From Flammeovirga sp. EKP202 (lineage in GTDB: Bacteria > Bacteroidota > Bacteroidia > Cytophagales > Flammeovirgaceae): a stretch of DNA of 64,000 nucleotides. Below are positions 27,656 through 37,512 of the stretch, piece by piece. The DNA lies in contig NZ_JACVVP010000015.1 in NCBI RefSeq assembly GCF_014534745.1, positions 1-64,000 of the forward strand, in the 5' to 3' direction. The position numbers and the translations under genes are program-made. The notes under the pieces were generated by a model, which saw only the letters and a list, made by a program, of their open reading frames with translations, had not been told where the DNA came from and made no database searches. Position 1 is the first letter of the stretch. Each line of letters starts with the position of its first letter.

Positions 27656-28326
27656 TTTTAAATAAATACTACACTTCAACTTTTGATGCAAAAGTAATCC
27701 AATGTTTAAAGCCCATTATATTCATGAAAAGAAGGCAAATTATTCACGATTTCTAATTCGTTGATGTTTAGTTAACATTACATAGATAAAAATATTATTT
27801 AATGGTTAGCTGCTTTTCAAAGTTCAAAATATTCCTACCCAAAATGCTTGATTTTTAGAAATCGATGACAGTCAGCCAAATATGTAAAAATATACCATTA
27901 TTACAATGAGTTTTAATGCAGACATCTATCTCATCACCCCCAAACAATACTCTTTTGATACAAAAGAAAAATAGTAGATTATTTTGCGTCAACTTTAAAT
28001 CTCCAAACAAATACTCACTATACATCAAAGTCACTTTGTTAGTGAAAATAGAATTATTTAAGGATGGACATATTTCTATGCTGAATGCATTACGATTTAT
28101 TAAAAAGTGTAATTCTAATACCTATTATTTTAATTTATGAATGTAAATTTTATTCAATTTTACCTTAAGAAACAGCGTTATCCATTATGTTTCACAACTC
28201 GACGCTAAAATATAATAAAGAACTTCAATGAAATTAAATAGAAACATTTAGTTAACATAAGATGCGTTGTTTTGCACTTGTATTACGATCTAAACCTAAT
28301 TAAATTTTATCTAATCAAAATTAAAA
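27656..28326. other. Intergenic leader region of the TonB receptor
   Basis: A+T-rich, no supported gene. One 74-codon frame (27916-28140, plus) has no signal, domain or ribosome-start support. The region must hold the promoter of the strongly codon-biased receptor gene; no perfect promoter element was identified. Confidence 0.4.
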
Positions 28327-30870
28327 ATGTTGACTAAAAAACTACCTTTCTTAGTAGCATTCGTTATGCTATTAACAAGTGCATCATTTGCACAAACAAT
28401 CATTAAAGGTAATTTAATTGACGCCTCTAGTGGAGAGCCTGTAATTGGCGCTAACGTATCTATTGTTGGTACAACTACTGGAGCTATTTCGGACTTTGAT
28501 GGAGAATTCTCATTCAAGTCTAATAAAGAAGGAGAGCAAAAAGTTGCCATCTCTTTCGTAGGAATGAGCGCTATCGAGAAAAGTGTAACTTTGAACGGTG
28601 GAACTCTTGAGCTAGGAACTATTAAAATGGAATCTGACGCCATTGGTCTTGAAGAAGTTGAAGTAATGGCTTCAATTGCAGTAGATCGTAAAACTCCTGT
28701 TGCTGTTGCTACTGTTTCTGCTGAGCAAATTGACATGAAATTGGGTAATGCTGAATTCCCTCAAGTATTAAAATCATCTCCAGGTGTTTATGTATCTGAC
28801 GCTGGTGGTGGATACGGTGACTCTCGTATTTCACTTCGTGGTTTCGATTCTGAAAACGTTGCTGTTATGATCAACGGTATCCCTGTTAACGACATGGAGA
28901 ACGGTAAAGTATACTGGTCTAACTGGGCTGGTTTAGGTGATGTAACAAAAACAATGCAGGTACAAAGAGGTCTAGGTGCTTCTAAATTAGCTGTTCCTTC
29001 AGTCGGTGGTACAATCAACATCCTTACAAAAACTACTGATGCTCAAAAAGGCGGTAACGTATTTATGGGTATGGGTAATGACGGTTACTTAAAAACAGGT
29101 GTTACTTTATCAACTGGTCTTATGGACAACGGTTGGGCTGTAACTACTGCTTTATCTAAAACAACTGGTAACGGTTATGTAGATGGAACTTCATTTGAAG
29201 GTTATTCTTACTTCTTGAACGTTTCAAAGAAAATCAACGACAAGCATACATTAGCTTTCACAACATTTGGTGCTCCTCAAACGCACGGTCAAAGAAGATC
29301 GTATGTTACTGAAGAAGAGTATGACCGTTACGGAAAGCGTTACAATAAAGACTGGGGTTATAAAAATGGTCAAGAGTTCAATACAAACGAGAACTTCTAC
29401 CACAAACCTCAAATGTCATTGAACCACTACTGGACAATCAATGATAAAACTGATATCACAACTTCGGCTTACGTATCTGTTGGTCGTGGTGGCGGTACTG
29501 GTATTGTATCAGAAGACAGACACTTCGAAAGTGCTTACAGAGACAACTCTACTGGTGGTATCATCGACTGGGATGCTTATGTAGCAAACAACAGAAACGA
29601 AGACGGTTCTTCAAAAGGTGCTTACAGAGCTGGTTATAACAACCACTTATGGACTGGTGCTTTATCTACTTTAACTCACCAATTGAACGATAACTGGACA
29701 ATCACTGGTGGTTTAGACCTTCGTTACTACTTAGGTGAGCACTACCAACAAGTAGAAGATCTTTTAGGTGGTGACTACTATGTAGACAACCAAATGGCAT
29801 CTCAGCCAGGTCGTCATACGCAAGTAGGTGACAAAGTAGGCTACCATAACGACGGTAGAGTACAATGGCAAGGTTTATTCGGTCAAGTTGAATACTCTAA
29901 AGATAAATTATCAGCATTCTTCTCAGGTGCGGTTTCTCACCAAGCTTACCAAAGAATTGACTACTTTAGCTATGAGTCAGGTACTGAAACTACAGACTGG
30001 CAAAGCTTCTTAGGTGGTTCTGTTAAAGCAGGTGCTAACTACAACATCGATGATCACCACAACGTATTCATCAATGGTGGTTATATCTCAAGACAGCCAT
30101 TCTTTAACGCTGTATTCTTGAACTACCAAAATGATGTAAACCCTAATGCTGTAAACGAAAAAATTCTTTCAGGTGAGATTGGATACGGTTACCGTAACAA
30201 AGGTTTCAAAGCTAACGTAAACGGTTACTACACACTATGGCAAGATAAGTCATTCGTGAAAACAGTTTGGGAAGATGATGTTCCTTACACAGCCAACTTG
30301 TTAGGTGTGAACGCATTGCACAAAGGTATTGAAATCGACATGACGTACCGTGTGAACCACAAATTAACACTTACAGCAATGGCTTCATTGGGTGACTGGA
30401 GATGGATGAATGACTTAGAGGACGTTCAAATCTTCGATGACCAACAAAATGCGATCGATACTGTAAACGTTTACATCGCTGGTGCAGAAGTAGGTAACTC
30501 TGCTCAAACAACTGCAGCTTTAGGTGTTGAATATGAAGTATTCCCTAAGTTAAAATTAACAGCTGATTGGAACTACTTTGGTAACTTATTCGCTGACTAT
30601 GATCCTACAAGAAGAGATTCTGAGGAGTTCAGTGGTCAAAGTGCTTACGAAATGCCTTCTTATAACTTAGTCGACCTTGGTTTCAACTACGGTTTCAAAA
30701 TGGGTGGATTTGATGGTGTATTCAACTTCAGAGTGAATAACGTCTTCGATACTGACTACGCTGTTCAAGGTCTCCAAGGCGGCGTTGACGAACTTGGAAA
30801 CATGACAATGAGTGGTTACTACATGGGTCTCGGAAGAACTTACTCAGTAGGTTTGAAAATGAGCTTCTAA
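28327..30870 (+). CDS. TonB-dependent receptor, likely highly expressed
   Basis: 847 residues. Signal peptide to residue 22 (SASFAQ), a carboxypeptidase-regulatory-like domain (about 25-100, IKGNLIDASSGEPVIGANVS), plug (about 120-235, with SLRGFDSENVAVMINGIPVN and SVGGTINILTKTT) and a barrel ending in GRTYSVGLKMSF. It lacks the SusC-type signature and has no SusD neighbour, so the ligand could be a siderophore, vitamin or other small nutrient. Two-fold codons end mostly in C (AAC, TAC, GAC) and Arg is often CGT, unlike the neighbouring genes, which indicates strong expression. Single gene with a good terminator. Confidence 0.9.
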   Translation: MLTKKLPFLVAFVMLLTSASFAQTIIKGNLIDASSGEPVIGANVSIVGTTTGAISDFDGEFSFKSNKEGEQKVAISFVGMSAIEKSVTLNGGTLELGTIKMESDAIGLEEVEVMASIAVDRKTPVAVATVSAEQIDMKLGNAEFPQVLKSSPGVYVSDAGGGYGDSRISLRGFDSENVAVMINGIPVNDMENGKVYWSNWAGLGDVTKTMQVQRGLGASKLAVPSVGGTINILTKTTDAQKGGNVFMGMGNDGYLKTGVTLSTGLMDNGWAVTTALSKTTGNGYVDGTSFEGYSYFLNVSKKINDKHTLAFTTFGAPQTHGQRRSYVTEEEYDRYGKRYNKDWGYKNGQEFNTNENFYHKPQMSLNHYWTINDKTDITTSAYVSVGRGGGTGIVSEDRHFESAYRDNSTGGIIDWDAYVANNRNEDGSSKGAYRAGYNNHLWTGALSTLTHQLNDNWTITGGLDLRYYLGEHYQQVEDLLGGDYYVDNQMASQPGRHTQVGDKVGYHNDGRVQWQGLFGQVEYSKDKLSAFFSGAVSHQAYQRIDYFSYESGTETTDWQSFLGGSVKAGANYNIDDHHNVFINGGYISRQPFFNAVFLNYQNDVNPNAVNEKILSGEIGYGYRNKGFKANVNGYYTLWQDKSFVKTVWEDDVPYTANLLGVNALHKGIEIDMTYRVNHKLTLTAMASLGDWRWMNDLEDVQIFDDQQNAIDTVNVYIAGAEVGNSAQTTAALGVEYEVFPKLKLTADWNYFGNLFADYDPTRRDSEEFSGQSAYEMPSYNLVDLGFNYGFKMGGFDGVFNFRVNNVFDTDYAVQGLQGGVDELGNMTMSGYYMGLGRTYSVGLKMSF

Positions 30871-30894
30871 GGAATTAGAACCTGTAAATAATTA

Positions 30895-30947
30895 AAAGGT
30901 GAATGAATGGAAAGCAGTAATGCTAACCCTTCATTCACCTTTTTTAT
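30895..30947 (+). terminator. Terminator of the TonB receptor gene
   Basis: AAAGGTGAATGAA pairs with TTCATTCACCTTT around an interrupted loop, then TTTT. Confidence 0.85.
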
Positions 30948-30956
30948 TTTTAAAAG

Positions 30957-31315
30957 TCTAAAAAGTTTTCGTCAACTTCTAATCAATCTTTCAATGAGAT
31001 GCTATAGCCTCTACTTTCAAGATTCCTTCTTCTTCATTTTTGTCTTAACACAAAAACGAAGCAAAAAAGTCAAGGCTTAGAATGCAAAAGCTAAATTTCA
31101 CTCCTCTCACCTAAATGATTTTAAACTCGCTGCGCTCAAACAGCAAAATCATTTTTAACGGTTCATTCCATGAAATTCTTAACGCTTTTCCCTTCAAGGC
31201 CGAAGGAAGTACTACCAAACTAAAAGAGTAGAAAGACCACTGGTGCAAATGTGAAACGATAGCATCAATTGTGCTTAAATGATCATCTGAAATCTCCTGA
31301 TTTCTAAGCTTACAA
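30957..31315 (+). repeat. LR element copy 8
   Basis: Forward copy (TTTTCGTCAACTTCTAATCA ... GAAATCTCCTGATTTCTAAG) lying between the terminator of the receptor gene and the end of the regulator gene. Confidence 0.75.
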
Positions 31316-31337
31316 CCTCTAATATTTTCTTTTTAAG

Positions 31338-34286
31338 TTAAGCATTCGCTTCCTTATTCCTTGTTTTCTTAAACTCTGCAGGTGTCATACCATACTCTTT
31401 CTTAAATGCTTTGGTAAAGTAAGATTGACTGTTGAATCCTACATTATACATCACTTCACGAACAGTAATATTTTCATCATTACTCAACAAGTGAGAAGCT
31501 TTTTCAAGACGATAGATTCTTAAATATTCATTTGCAGTAATTCCTGTAACTGCTTTGAATTTTCTGTAGAACTGTATGTAAGACATGTTGACTTTTATCG
31601 ATAGTTCCTCAACTGTAAACTCATCATTATCATAATTTTTCTCAAGGATCGATTTTATATCTTGAAGGAACTTTTCATCTTTTGTGAGTACAATTTCCTT
31701 ATCGGCACTCATGATGATATTTTTCTTCAATAGCTCTTTTTCCTTGTTCTTTTGATTAATAATATTGTTGACTTGAAGTTCTAATAAATAAGGTGAGAAT
31801 GGTTTACCGATGTGAAGTTGTCCTCCTTTTTCTAAGGCATTTCTTCTACTTTCCAAATCACTCATTGCGGTCAAGAAAATGATAGGCACATGGCTGGTCT
31901 GTACATTTTCTTTTAATCGTTCTGCCAATTCATAGCCATTCATTTTTGGCATGTTGACATCCAATAAAATCACATCTGGAGTTGTTTTCAGTGCTACTTC
32001 TAAACCTTCAATACCGTTTTCTGCCGTAAAAACATTGTATTCCTCATGGAACAGGTCCTTGATCAGTTTCAAGATTTCTGTATTGTCATCAACGATAAGA
32101 ATTGTATGTTTATTAGACGATTGCTCATTTTTAGCTTCCTGCACTATTACCTCTTCTTTCGCTAATTCCTTTTGCTCTTTCGATTTGTCAAACTCAGGGT
32201 GCAATAAAGGTATTTTTACGGTAAACGTACTTCCCCTTCCTTTTGCAGTATCTACATGTATTTCACCATGGTGTAGCTTCAATAATTGTTGTACTAGGTT
32301 TAAACCTATGCCACTACTTCCAAAAATAGTTTCTTCATTTTCCCCTCTGTAGAACCTGTCAAAAATTCTTTCCGTTTCTTCTTTGTCCATACCGACACCA
32401 TTGTCCGCTACTTGAATTTGAAGTTCATCTCCAATTTTCTCCGCTGAAAAGACTACTTTTCCACCCTTTGGAGTATACTTAAATGCATTAGAAAGTAAAT
32501 TAAACAATATTCTTTCCATGGTCCCTTTGTCGATCCATCCATTAATTGGTACATGTCTGATATCTATTTGATAACTGATATTCTTATCTTTTGCGTAATC
32601 ATTAAATGCCTCCGCTGTTTTTGTGATAAACGGAACTACATCATGAAACACTGGGAATATTTTCATTTCCCCTTCTCCAATTTTTCTAAAATCAATCAAT
32701 GAATTGGTAAGGTTCAATAGTCGTTGACCATTTGTATTAATGTTCTCTACAAATTGCTTCAATTCTGGAGGAAGTTTCTTATCGTAAGTCAGCTTTTCCA
32801 AAGGACTTAGAATCAATGTCAATGGCGTTCTTAATTCGTGACTAATATTCGTGAAGAACTTAAGTTTTGCCTCATTAATTTCTCGAATATGTTCTTTATC
32901 CTTTTTCTCAGACAAAATAGATTGTTTTAATTGGAAGAGGTACTTTAAATAAACCGCTACACCATAGATGATTCCAAGCAAAATTAATGTATAAATGATA
33001 TAAGCTGTATTGGTCTTATACCAAGGTTTTAAGACTCTAATATCCAATCTTTTGATTTCCTCACTCTCTACTCCATCATTATTGAAAGCTTTCAATTCAA
33101 AAGTATAATCACCACTAGGTAGTTTCACATAATTGGCCACATGCATATTTTTTCCTGCATCTATCCAATCATTATCTGCCCCCAACATTCTATAAGCATA
33201 TCGTATATCTTTTTTCCCGTTGTATTGCATTGCTCCAAACTCCAACGTGATTTGGTTCAAGTCATAAGGTATTGTAATTGATTCGGTCTTATAAATTGGT
33301 TTTTCTAACAGCGCATACCCTTCATATTCCTTTAAAGGTTTTATTTCTTCATTACGGATTTTTAGTTTTAGAATCTGAGGTCTAGGGATGGTTTTATCAT
33401 CCTTAATATCCAATGGGTTAAAAGCTGTAATTCCTCTTAAATTACCCATTAGGATTGTACCATCGTCCATTTTATAGAAGGCATTTCTTCTAAAATTATT
33501 CGCTAATAATCCATCATTGGTATTGTAAATTTTTACATCTCTAGTATCAGGATTCAATTTGGCAATACCTCCGTCTGTAGAAATCCAAAGCGATTTGTCT
33601 GTGCCTTCTACAATACTGTAGACTACATTATCAGGCAAACCATCTTTCTGAGAAAAAAGCTCATAATCCAATATCTTACCATCTTCGACCTTACACTTGT
33701 ACAAACCATCTCCAAAAGTACCTACCCAAAGTATGTCTTTTTGATCTTTTGTTTGGTACATCACAAATATTCTACTCTTACTAAAGTCCTCTCCCTCAAT
33801 ATCAAATGCTTTCGTTAAGATATAATTTCCGGGGGTAAGGTCTAAGTAAAATAGTCCTTGGTTTGTTCCTACATACACTCCTTTTTCTCCATCATAATGA
33901 AGCTGAATCACCATATTACGGTTGAGCAAATGTTTATTTTTTATCTCTTTATCTATTTCTAAAGCTTCATTGGTTTCAACATCTATCAGCGTAACCTTCC
34001 CATAGGCATAAATCAAAATATTATCACCCACTTTTTCCATCATATCGATGTTGTAGACCTTCTTAAAACGCTCATTCTCTTTTGGATAAATCAATTCAAA
34101 TTCTTCATGATTAATATCTGTTTTGTACAATCCAGTGGAAGTACTCACATAGATATCATCTCCTACTTCTTTGATTGAACTCACATGATCGTTGTAGAAA
34201 TAATTGAAAAAACTTACTTCTTCGGATTTTTCCAACTTATAATCGGATTGACTGATGTCCAACCCCTTGTTAAAAGGCCTACCCAT
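31338..34286 (-). CDS. Hybrid two-component regulator, C-terminal part (kinase-receiver-AraC)
   Basis: The frame runs 982 residues and continues the gene at 34214-35461 in a shifted frame. It holds the second half of the periplasmic beta-propeller sensor and a Y_Y_Y domain (about 340-420), one membrane segment (about 427-450), a HisKA domain with ISHELRTPLT (His about 483), ATPase boxes (NLLSNAFKY, VADNGVGMD, GSSGIGLNLV), a receiver with phospho-Asp in ILLDVNMP (about 776) and Lys in GKPF, and an AraC-type DNA-binding domain (about 880-980, NVGFNSQSYFTKAFKKEYG). Such hybrids sense oligosaccharides in the periplasm and switch on polysaccharide loci, so it is the likely regulator of the galactan genes. 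The ATG used as start may not be real. Confidence 0.88.
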   Translation of the reverse strand: MGRPFNKGLDISQSDYKLEKSEEVSFFNYFYNDHVSSIKEVGDDIYVSTSTGLYKTDINHEEFELIYPKENERFKKVYNIDMMEKVGDNILIYAYGKVTLIDVETNEALEIDKEIKNKHLLNRNMVIQLHYDGEKGVYVGTNQGLFYLDLTPGNYILTKAFDIEGEDFSKSRIFVMYQTKDQKDILWVGTFGDGLYKCKVEDGKILDYELFSQKDGLPDNVVYSIVEGTDKSLWISTDGGIAKLNPDTRDVKIYNTNDGLLANNFRRNAFYKMDDGTILMGNLRGITAFNPLDIKDDKTIPRPQILKLKIRNEEIKPLKEYEGYALLEKPIYKTESITIPYDLNQITLEFGAMQYNGKKDIRYAYRMLGADNDWIDAGKNMHVANYVKLPSGDYTFELKAFNNDGVESEEIKRLDIRVLKPWYKTNTAYIIYTLILLGIIYGVAVYLKYLFQLKQSILSEKKDKEHIREINEAKLKFFTNISHELRTPLTLILSPLEKLTYDKKLPPELKQFVENINTNGQRLLNLTNSLIDFRKIGEGEMKIFPVFHDVVPFITKTAEAFNDYAKDKNISYQIDIRHVPINGWIDKGTMERILFNLLSNAFKYTPKGGKVVFSAEKIGDELQIQVADNGVGMDKEETERIFDRFYRGENEETIFGSSGIGLNLVQQLLKLHHGEIHVDTAKGRGSTFTVKIPLLHPEFDKSKEQKELAKEEVIVQEAKNEQSSNKHTILIVDDNTEILKLIKDLFHEEYNVFTAENGIEGLEVALKTTPDVILLDVNMPKMNGYELAERLKENVQTSHVPIIFLTAMSDLESRRNALEKGGQLHIGKPFSPYLLELQVNNIINQKNKEKELLKKNIIMSADKEIVLTKDEKFLQDIKSILEKNYDNDEFTVEELSIKVNMSYIQFYRKFKAVTGITANEYLRIYRLEKASHLLSNDENITVREVMYNVGFNSQSYFTKAFKKEYGMTPAEFKKTRNKEANA

Positions 34287-35461
34287 AACTTTTCATTTTT
34301 ATCAATATAAAGGGCATTCACAAGGTTAGAAGACAGACTTTGTTTTCTATAGTAATTATTAGAAATATTATGGAAAGGCTTTTTGAATGGATTGAGAATG
34401 CTAATAGAACCGTGCCCCGTTCCGAACCAGTAGAGACCAGAGGCATCCAATAAAACATCATTGACAATATTACTAGAAATAGAGGTTTTCTCATCTGTAT
34501 GATAATAATGATGAGATTTTCTTGAGTTGATGTCAAAAGCAAGAATACCATTTGCCATCAGTTTCATCCAGAGTATGCCATTACGGTCCAACTCTATTTT
34601 AATGATGTTTATTTGACGTACCTTTTGAGTATCATCCATAAAGTTGTTGACATCAATGGTATCTACTAACTTAATTTTTTCCCAGTTCAACTCATATTCA
34701 TAGATCAAGTTATACCTAGTCGATAAGAATAATTTATCCTCTTCCTTACTAATCACAAAAGAAGAAAAAGTATCCGTCTTTAAATCTTGATAAGAAATGG
34801 AATACAAGTGATCGAGTTTTTGATCTGCTCCAATATTGAAAACATCTAATTTGGAATAATCCAATAAATAGAATTTCCCTTTATAGAAAGAAAAAGTACG
34901 ATAAATGAGATGAGGATTTGATACTGATTTAATAATGCTGTAGTTCAGATTATAGTCCTTATCTACTTTTATCAAGTATATTTTTTTTGTCGTTAACAGA
35001 TATAATTCTTCCTTATTAATGGCTTCAATTTTCAATATTCTCTCATCAGTATTCAATTGATTGTTGAACCTTTTAGGAGTACTAAATTTTTCTTTATTTA
35101 AGTCATATAATGAAACCCCAGTATTAGACACCAACCACAAATACTCGTTGAAGTCTTCGTAAATTTGGTCAATGCTACTATTAAGTAATGTATTGTCGTC
35201 TCCTGGTTGATGGATGAAAGATTTGAACTCATTACCGTTATAACGGAACAACCCATTCGGTGTGCCTATCCATAGAAAACCTGATTTATCTTGGTGTAAA
35301 CAACCTACTGTATTCTGATTTAAACCATGTATATCATATATTCTATCAAAACGAGTATTCTTGATCTGAGAGTGGGATGATATATAACAGCAAAGGAATA
35401 AAAAAAGTAATATAATTCTGTTCATTTCTTTCCATTCATTTCTAGTAAAAAATAGGTGCAT
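34214..35461 (-). CDS. Hybrid two-component regulator, N-terminal sensor part (frameshifted)
   Basis: 415 residues: signal peptide (FLCCYISSHS), then the first beta-propeller of regulator repeats (DKSGFLWIGTPNGLFRYN, DASGLYWFGTGHGSISIL, DKNEKLWVGLLTRG). The family pattern breaks after LTRG, exactly where the overlapping downstream frame offers LDISQSDYKLEKS. Adding one G to the GGGG run (CCCC on the plus strand at 34263-34266) joins the two into a single 1374-residue hybrid sensor of normal length. Either the gene is inactivated in this strain or the base is a sequencing error. Confidence 0.85.
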   Translation of the reverse strand: MHLFFTRNEWKEMNRIILLFLFLCCYISSHSQIKNTRFDRIYDIHGLNQNTVGCLHQDKSGFLWIGTPNGLFRYNGNEFKSFIHQPGDDNTLLNSSIDQIYEDFNEYLWLVSNTGVSLYDLNKEKFSTPKRFNNQLNTDERILKIEAINKEELYLLTTKKIYLIKVDKDYNLNYSIIKSVSNPHLIYRTFSFYKGKFYLLDYSKLDVFNIGADQKLDHLYSISYQDLKTDTFSSFVISKEEDKLFLSTRYNLIYEYELNWEKIKLVDTIDVNNFMDDTQKVRQINIIKIELDRNGILWMKLMANGILAFDINSRKSHHYYHTDEKTSISSNIVNDVLLDASGLYWFGTGHGSISILNPFKKPFHNISNNYYRKQSLSSNLVNALYIDKNEKLWVGLLTRGWTSVNPIISWKNPKK

Positions 35462-35679
35462 TACGCAAACCTTTGTTTGATGAAAGCAAGTTGCATTATT
35501 TTAGCCACTGAAGGTACTTTGCTTATATCTTTCTTTTGCTCTTATCTTACAATATAGACCAAAACAGCTCAAAAACCATGTTTTTCGGCAAATTCCAATA
35601 AAAATATCCCAACTACCACTCCACTACACTACAGTGTTATGAAACTTACATTTGTCTTAATTTTACAGAAAAGGATGTC

Positions 35680-36882
35680 TTATTTTTTAAAACAGAAAAC
35701 AAATTGGGTACCATTTAGACCATCTGAATTTACTTTAATTTTTCCATTCAATGAGTTGATGATATTCTTTACCGTTGCTAGTCCAATACCATTACCAGCT
35801 TCTCCAAAACGATCTTGAACAGTGGCTGTATTAAAAATTTCGAATATTTTATCCTGCTCTGAAATAGGAATTCCAGGTCCATTATCTTTTACGATAAAAT
35901 GATAAAAAAATGTATCTTCTGAGATCATAATTTCTATTTTTGGAATCGCTTTATCGTTGTATTTAATCGCATTCGAAATTAAGTTGATTAAGATCTGATC
36001 TATAGCTGTTCGATTGATAGAAAACGTTTCAATGTCGCTTTTAAAAGTGAAGTCGATCTCAAAGTCGAAATTAAACATCTTATCAATGTCCGCCTTAAGT
36101 TCTTCCAAACTAAACGTTGTTTTTTCCTTATTCAATAAACTACTTGATTTACTATAACTGAGTATTCCATCTATTAAACCTTTGAGCTTATCTGAAGAAT
36201 TATGAATGTGTTCTACGATCGTTTTTGCATTCTCATCCAAATCACTACTGTAGTGATCTTTCAAAAGATTGGTCATTCCAGAAATAGTACATAAAGGAGA
36301 TTTTAAATCGTGCGCTGCAACATAAGCAAATCGTTCCAATTCTTTATTCTTTGTCGACATTTCCTCCAAAGTACTTTTCAACTTAAGGTTACTTTTGCGA
36401 AGTTCCATCAATTGCATTACCTGATTGCCTAAAATTGACAATGTCTCTTTTTGTTTCTCCGTCAAAACTTTTGGCTTATGGTCAATCACACAAAGGGTAC
36501 CCAATGCATTTCCTTTTTTGGTCACAAGAGGAACACCAGCATAAAAAATCACATTAGGAGCATCCACTACTAATGGGTTGTCATAAAAACGTTCATCCTC
36601 TCTTGAATCTGGAACTATAAATAATTCATCAGGTTCATTGATGGCATGCGCACAAAAAGCAATTTCTTTTGGTGTCTCCGTGGCATCTATCCCATGACTA
36701 GACTTGAACCATTGCCTTTTATCATCTACAAGGCTAACTAACGAAATAGGAGTGCCACAAATTTCGCTAGCGATTTTCGTTAGGTTATCGTAATCGTCTT
36801 CGTTCAGGCTATCTAAAATAGCATAAGACTTGAGGTCTTCTAATCTTTCTTTTTCGTTGTGTGGTATAACTGGTTGCTTCAT
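35680..36882 (-). CDS. Cytosolic GAF-domain sensor histidine kinase
   Basis: 400 residues without signal or membrane segment. An N-terminal GAF domain (about 20-155; CGTPISLVSLVD, AFCAHAI, FYAGVPLVT) leads through a coiled coil (about 150-185) to HisKA with AYVAAHDLKSPL (His191) and an HATPase_c domain (INLISNAIKYN, VKDNGPGI, GNGIGLATVKNI). No receiver is fused and no response regulator lies beside it, so its partner is elsewhere. GAF kinases of this form sense redox, light or small molecules; the ligand is unknown. It is separated from the hybrid regulator by 218 bases and is probably its own unit. Confidence 0.9.
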   Translation of the reverse strand: MKQPVIPHNEKERLEDLKSYAILDSLNEDDYDNLTKIASEICGTPISLVSLVDDKRQWFKSSHGIDATETPKEIAFCAHAINEPDELFIVPDSREDERFYDNPLVVDAPNVIFYAGVPLVTKKGNALGTLCVIDHKPKVLTEKQKETLSILGNQVMQLMELRKSNLKLKSTLEEMSTKNKELERFAYVAAHDLKSPLCTISGMTNLLKDHYSSDLDENAKTIVEHIHNSSDKLKGLIDGILSYSKSSSLLNKEKTTFSLEELKADIDKMFNFDFEIDFTFKSDIETFSINRTAIDQILINLISNAIKYNDKAIPKIEIMISEDTFFYHFIVKDNGPGIPISEQDKIFEIFNTATVQDRFGEAGNGIGLATVKNIINSLNGKIKVNSDGLNGTQFVFCFKK

Positions 36883-37386
36883 TTTAATTAAGTTATTCTG
36901 CTAAGCTATCTATACTAAAAATTGTAGTAACTGAAGTCATAAAATCATATTTAAGTTAGTGATAAAAACAGGTCTTGCAAAAACCTTATTGATAATCGTA
37001 TTACTTTAAATGTAAGGTTCTTCCCTTTCTTTGATAATTATTGGTTGGGCTTGGTGATATTTCAAGAATTGCTTTATACAGATAATGAGATCTACTATCT
37101 TTTTAAAAGGAAATTAATTGTTAGTTTATTTCTATTCTAAACCTTCTTAATCCAAAATTAAAGACAGTTTTATAGTTTTTTAGATAGAAGCAAAACTTCA
37201 GTTTTGGTCTTTCAAAGTTGTACTAAAATGCTACAAATATCAAAATTTACTGTTTTTTTGACGGTGAGCTTAGAAGCTAAAGGATAAAATGATTTTTAGT
37301 CAGCTTTCGAACTACCTCCCTCTACATTTTTTCCATTGCTGAAAAAACAAAGAGGTCCATAGATGTAGGTATTTTATTCAAAATGA

Positions 37387-37412
37387 CTAGACAATAACTC
37401 AACATTGTCTAG
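37387..37412. promoter_or_regulatory. Perfect inverted repeat upstream of the GH86 gene
   Basis: CTAGACAAT and ATTGTCTAG separated by 8 bases, 100 bases before the GH86 start. No T run follows, so an operator is more likely than a terminator. Confidence 0.45.
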
Positions 37413-37512
37413 CTCTTACCAATCCATCAAACACATTTCGCTATTTTGAAAGAGTGGGAAAACTACACTTTCGCGCTCACACTTTATCAAAAAATATAAT
37501 TAACTAGATGAA

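Noticed and set aside
27916-28140. 74-codon plus-strand frame before the TonB receptor
   Set aside because: Low-complexity A+T-rich translation, no domain or start support.
37265-37345. Further LR copy before the GH86 gene
   Set aside because: Only weak partial similarity (CAGCTTTCGAACTACCTCCC region); not enough to call.
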